64,000 nt of DNA from Phaffia rhodozyma (taxonomy: Eukaryota; Basidiomycota; Tremellomycetes; Cystofilobasidiales; Mrakiaceae): assembly GCA_014706385.1 (NCBI GenBank), contig JACGZH010000003.1, positions 186,001 through 250,000 of the forward strand. Reading direction: 5' to 3'. The first letter of the stretch is position 1, and every line of letters starts with the position of its first letter. Below the pieces are notes generated by a model. That model was not told the DNA's origin and did no database searches. It saw only the letters and a list, made by a program, of their open reading frames with translations. The translations under genes and the position numbers were made by a program. Of the stretch, positions 59,221 to 64,000 are shown one piece after another.

Positions 59221-62200
59221 ATGTTGTTCTCCTTTCTAGGCCTCAAGACCAAATCTATTAGTTGGCAGGGAGATTCCCTCGCTGAAAAAGAAACTCTGCC
59301 CACTTCTGGTGATGGCGTCGAACACACCGTTAAGACCGGAGAGAAACAGAGTCGCTCCGGATCAAAACGTCGTTTATGGTATCTCGTCGGCGGTGCGCTT
59401 ACATCCCAGTTGTTAGTTCATGGTGTCGTCCCTTTTCTCTCAGGAGAGAAGCATGTGAGCGGAGCGAAGGATCTCAAGTATCAGCACAACTCCGGGGTCG
59501 ACGGTTACCTTCAGAGTTCGTCGTCTACTTTGTGTCTTGATCATGTTCAAGTTTACTCATCTGATCTTTTCTGTATTTTCATAGGCTTTATCAATGATGC
59601 TTTCAAGCTCGCTCCTGCCTACATTGCTGATCCTCCTGCCATGAAAGTTCATCCTGCGATATATCTTGCCGATGAAATGGAAAACTTGCACCGAAAGCAA
59701 AAGGGATGCCACCACAAGACGACCAAGCATCCGAAGCACTTCCCTATTCCTCCTAAGGTGGCCGAAGGAGTATGTTCTTCAGCTCCGTCGCTTCATCCAC
59801 TTTCTAATTCGCGGAACAGTGACTGATTTTCTGATGTATCCACAGATCTTTCTCAAAGTCCCTAATGAAACAAGCTGTATGGAGTGAGCTTCAGATCTCT
59901 TCATCTAGATCTACTTGTTTGATATTCTGATCCACTTCTCTTTCCTTGTATCACGACCACAGGGCATCTCGACGATACACGTATCAGGATCACAAAGCCG
60001 CTTCTGGCAACCAGCATATCCTTGCCTTGCGACTCAAGCAGGAGTTTGAACAGTTGTATGTCTCAGCCTTACAGACGCTTCTTTCATGAGGCTCTCTCGA
60101 TTTTTTATGACCAGATCATCGACCTGATATCACCTGTCATCGTATTATAGCTTTGGACTCCCTGTGACTGGTCCTTTCGAGAATGTTTTCGACGCTGGTT
60201 CGGAAGAGAGCCAGCGTCGGATCAGAGAGACTCAGAAGACCCCTCAAGTATGGATCGATACCGTACGTAGCTGCTTTTGTGAAACCTGTTTTCGATTTCA
60301 AGAGATCGCAACTCAGATATCGTGTATTCTTCATTCAACGTAGTACTACCCTGTGATGAACGAGCCTGTCTCTAGAGAGTTGTCCATCTTATCGGAGGAT
60401 GGCCGACTGACGGAATGGTCTGGGAAACTTAGAGAGGACATCATTGATGAAGATCCGTTCTCCAAGTTCAGAGATAGTGTCCCTGTCTTCCACGGTCTGG
60501 TCTGTCCCTCCCTTTCTCTCGAAGTCATGTTTTGTTAGGTTCTCCTGACAATCATAAGAATCAACCATCTAACCCATCACTTGCGTACAAATATCTAGAG
60601 CACCTCTGGAAACGTTACCGCTCAGGTAGTTTACGCTGGATATGGACGAAAAGCCGACTTTGATGCGCTTGCTAAAGCCGGAGTCGAAGTTAAAGGAAAA
60701 ATCGTTTTGGTGAAGTACGGAGCTATATTCAGAGGATTAAAAGTATGTCTGCTCGTACAGGCTGCATAATTGAGGAAGGTCTGATCTCTTGAAATGCTCA
60801 TCGCCTTCCCTTACAGGTCAAAGGAGCCGAGGATGCAGGAGCACTTGCTTGCTTGATCTACTCAGACCCAGGTGATGATGGGCCGATGACTGAGGAGAAT
60901 GGAGAGAAGCCCTACCCTGATGGTTAATTCGCATCAGTTTTCTCACTGTCTCGAATGTATTTTCTCATTAGACTAACTGTTCTACAACACCTCTTTGTAC
61001 GCTAGGTAAAGCTCGACAGCCTAACTCCGTCCAGCGAGGATCCGTTCAATACCTCTCATTATACCCTGGAGACCCTACGTAAGCCGTCGATTGACTTTCT
61101 TGAAGCGCGTGTCTTTCCCTCAACGTCCCTGATCAAACCATCATTACAATTCGAACTATCAGTACCCCCAATACTCCTGCCTACCCTAATGCGACTCGTA
61201 TCGAGGGCGGGAACATTCCACAGATTCCTTCTCTTCCTATTTCTTATTCGGATGCAATCCCTTTGTTGAAGCTATTAGAGAAGAAAGGTATCAAAGGTGC
61301 CGACCTGGGAGAGACCTGGGAAGGAGGCTTGAAGCACCGAGTCGAATACTGGACAGGTCCTTCTGAGAGAACCGTTAGAGTTGTTAACGAAGTGGATACT
61401 AAAGTCATGCCCAGTCAGTTTCTTCTCACAGCTTTGTAGATTTTTCCTTCTATCATACTGAATGTTCACTAACGACCGTTTCTTGCAATAAATCAGTCTG
61501 GAACGTCATGGCCGTCATCCCTGGATACCTTTCTGATGAGGCTGTTCTCATCGGAAACCATATCGACGCTTGGACACTAGGTGCCGCCGATCCCAACTCG
61601 GGTACGGCGGTGACCCATGAGATCTACAAAGGTCTGGGAACTCTCACTGCCAAGGGCTGGAAACCTCTCCGAACTATCTATATAGGTGCTTGGGATGCCG
61701 AGGAATATGGACTAATGGGATCTGTGAGTTGACAGATTTGCTGGCGTTCAACAGATTTGAAGTATTGACCTATCTGTTCTGATTCGTACAACTCTCCACA
61801 GACCGAATTTGCAGAGGACTTTGCTTCCTGGATTCCAGAAAACCTTGTCGCGTACTTGAACCTGGATTCATCCGGAGCAGGAACAATTTTTGGCGCATGT
61901 AAGTCTTTTCGATGTTTTTTTGTTCAGGTCAACTCGATCATGTACATACACATCGGTCGCTGACATCTCTTTTGCGTGTGATCTCGTAGCTGCCTCTCCT
62001 TCATTGGCAAACCTGATGAAAGCGACCTCTCAGGAAATTCTTTATCCAGGAAGTGACAGGCTCTCCGTTTGGGCTGCTGGACAGGAGGCCGCGAGTTGGA
62101 GCGCTTACAAGAACATCAAGCCCGAACGGAGCGATGACGGATTCGAGGCGCTCTTCACCGCCAGTCAGACCGGAATCCCTTCCCTTGGATCTGGATCAGA

Positions 62201-63180
62201 TTACACGGTAAGCTCTTTTTGAGATAAACTGTATGTACCGAGAAACCTTGACTGATTGAACTTCTCCCTCGTTCTAGCCATTCTTACAACATTTAGGAGT
62301 TGCTTCCAGCGATGGACCAGGGTTTTCTCCTGGCCCAGGTGATGCAGTGTATCACTATCACTCGGTGTATGACAACCAGTACTGGATGGAAAAGTACGGA
62401 GATCCTGGATTCTCCAGACATATCGTGACTGCCAAGATCTGTAAGTCAATTTGTACCAATATGTAGAAGACATGACTAGCTGACTGCCATCGCTTTGCAT
62501 CTCGGATGTCACAGTGGGTTTGGTCTTGCTCCGTGTGGCCGATAGTTTGGTGGTTCCTTTGAACATCACTCAGTATGCATTCGAACTATCCGACTACAAG
62601 AACAAGTATGTTTAGTTTTTCATACGTACCGTCATAAGAGCTGAGGTGAGCAGGACGATGACTGACTTGATGCCCTCAACACTTTTCACCGTATAACTAT
62701 CAAAGGGTCGAATACATTCACAAAACCTTCCACTATTCTACTCCGCTCAATCTTACCAAGCTTGACCAAGGCATCTCCTCCGTCCAGGCTGCCACTGTCA
62801 AACTCAACGCCCAGACCAGTGCTGCGCTTGACAAACTTAGCCGGTTGACCCATCACGGTGACAGAAAGCATGTTGGAGCGCATTCAAAAGCTCCCTGCAA
62901 GAAACAGCTTCACAAGATTCGCAAGGTTCTCAAAGAGATCCAAACGATCAACCGGAAGATTTCCAAGTTTGAAGCCGGTTTCCTTGGTGATGGCCTCAAA
63001 GGAAGAGAGTGGTACAAACACACTGGGACGGCACCAGGTCGGTGGTTGGGTTATGGAGCTACCACGTTCCCTTCGATCACAGAGGCTCTGACATTGGATG
63101 CGTCGGTCGAGGAAGCCCAAAGCGAAGCGGACAAGGTAGCCGAGTTGTTATTCGGCATAGCTGATAGACTGGAGGTTTAA
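59221..63180 (+). CDS. Glutamate carboxypeptidase II-like M28 metallopeptidase (VPS70/transferrin-receptor family)
   Basis: A type II membrane protein: cytosolic N-terminus, then RRLWYLVGGALTSQLLVHGV as anchor, then a lumenal domain. Roughly 14 exons. A PA domain holds VTAQVVYAGYGRKADFDALA and VEVKGKIVLVKYGAIFRGLK. The catalytic zinc site is intact in order: IGNHIDAWTLGAADPNSGTA (His, Asp), YIGAWDAEEYGLMGSTEFAE (Glu pair), YLNLDSSGAG (Asp) and VYHYHSVYDNQYWMEKYGDP (His). The dimerisation region follows with a basic stretch THHGDRKHVGAHSKAPCKKQ, which looks like an insert, and the C-terminus reads DKVAELLFGIADRLEV. Yeast Vps70 and human GCPII/TfR share this architecture. Cleavage of C-terminal acidic residues in the vacuole or at the surface is the family expectation; the true substrate is unknown. 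Confidence 0.9.
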
Positions 63181-63694
63181 GAGTCTTCGTCTTCACCGAC
63201 GATCTTGTTTTTATGTTACTTAAGTTGTGTTTGAGAACGTTATTGGTTCGACGATATTCCTCTTGTTCCCGTTCAACATTCCCTACGCCATGTGACTTGA
63301 GGAGGATCGTTCTTTCTTTTCTTTTTTTCTTTCCTCTCCTTCTTCTGATCTTTGTCTCTTCCTACTTGTTCATTGGTTTCATACTGTATCACATGACATT
63401 GAACCATAAGTCAGATCCGCACTTTTCAAGGGCTTTCTCTATTCGCTGATATCAGATTTATACATCTACGCGGAAACGCCAGAAGACAGAAGGAAAGATG
63501 GTAAGATATGAGATAGGAGGATATTCGGGGAGTTTTGAATTTTTTTCCCTTGACGGTATCACTATTGACTAGATTGGAGAATTGTAAAGGAAAGAGCTCT
63601 GAGAGAGGAGATAACAAATTAAGAAGAGACTTGAGGAATCCGGAAACAGGAACAAAAGAAAAAAAAAACGAAAGAGCAAGAATCCAATTTTTTT
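63181..63694. other. Convergent 3' intergenic region
   Basis: About 510 bp, T-rich then A-rich, holding the 3' flanks of the peptidase and the edge gene. No gene is supported. Confidence 0.4.
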
Positions 63695-64000
63695 TTAGAA
63701 GTCTTCAAAGTCGTCCCAATCCTCATTCTTCTTGTTGGCAGAGGCAGGAGTGACAGATTTCTTAGCAGCTGGCGCATGGGCAGCCGGTCTTGAAGCCGAG
63801 TTGTAATTACCGTACTAAAATCGTGGACATGAGATTGAGCAGAAAAGGAAACAAGAACAAGAAAAAGATTGAGTTGTCGTTGAATTCTTTCAAACAGATG
63901 GAGTGCTCATCAAAAGACAACGTACCGAGTTCGAGCTATAGTCGTCCTCCTCTGGATAATCACTGTATGATGCGGGCCCGTTTCCCCAAGAGTCCCCGTT
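63695..64000 (-). CDS. 3' end of an unidentified gene ending WDDFEDF
   Basis: Two exon pieces are visible: one entering from the right edge (GDSWGNGPASYSDYPEEDDY, donor GTACGT near 63925) and the last one (YGNYNSASRPAAHAPAAKKS, then NEDWDDFEDF and stop at 63695-63697). An acidic, aromatic WDDF tail is typical of trafficking proteins such as ArfGAPs or SCY1-like pseudokinases, where it binds coat subunits. That is only a resemblance; the conserved domains lie outside the window. Confidence 0.55.

Overview
This window is eukaryotic nuclear DNA, almost certainly from a basidiomycete yeast close to the Tremellomycetes (Cryptococcus/Tremella type). The reasons are dense genes on both strands, many short introns (about 50-110 nt) with GT(A/G)xGT or GTTCGT donors, a complete eukaryotic urease, a Polycomb EZH2-type methyltransferase, and an STE50 adaptor with two C-terminal SH3 domains. 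I saw no transposon, rRNA gene, CRISPR array or obvious tRNA. Gene models were joined by hand from splice sites, reading phase and family motifs. Where exon coordinates are given, exon lengths sum to whole codons.

Layout, left to right: RAD4/XPC repair factor (-, C-terminus off the edge); a 109-aa unknown (+); a class-3-lipase-like secreted protein whose nucleophile serine is a glycine (+); an SLC41/MgtE cation transporter (+); STE50 adaptor (-); IPI3 ribosome-biogenesis WD40 protein (+); a 1270-aa PH-domain protein (-); EZH2 (-); FIS1 (+); a large alpha/beta-hydrolase-3 protein with an 8-nt micro-exon (-); a COX18/OXA1-type insertase with an intron-split start codon (+); an FAD monooxygenase (+); RCE1 CAAX protease (-); a thioredoxin-fold protein lacking a CxxC (+); a small membrane protein (+); tropomyosin, exactly 161 aa (-); a CUE-CCCH-DUF1771-Smr protein (+); a GH18 chitinase (+); an F-box protein (-); urease (-); YTM1 (+); a short-chain dehydrogenase (-); a glutamate-carboxypeptidase-II-like M28 peptidase (+); and the 3' end of an unidentified gene (-).

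The genes do not form one pathway. They are mainly housekeeping genes arranged as divergent pairs sharing 250-900 bp promoters (STE50/IPI3, EZH2/FIS1, hydrolase/COX18, RCE1/redoxin, urease/YTM1, SDR/peptidase) and convergent pairs with short 3' gaps. Themes that recur are ribosome biogenesis (IPI3, YTM1), mitochondria (FIS1, COX18), signalling and prenylation (STE50, RCE1), actin (tropomyosin), chromatin (EZH2) and secreted or vacuolar hydrolases. I did not find a clearly new multi-gene system. The most unusual signals are in gene structure (micro-exons, GC-AG introns, a split ATG) and in enzyme-family members with altered catalytic residues.
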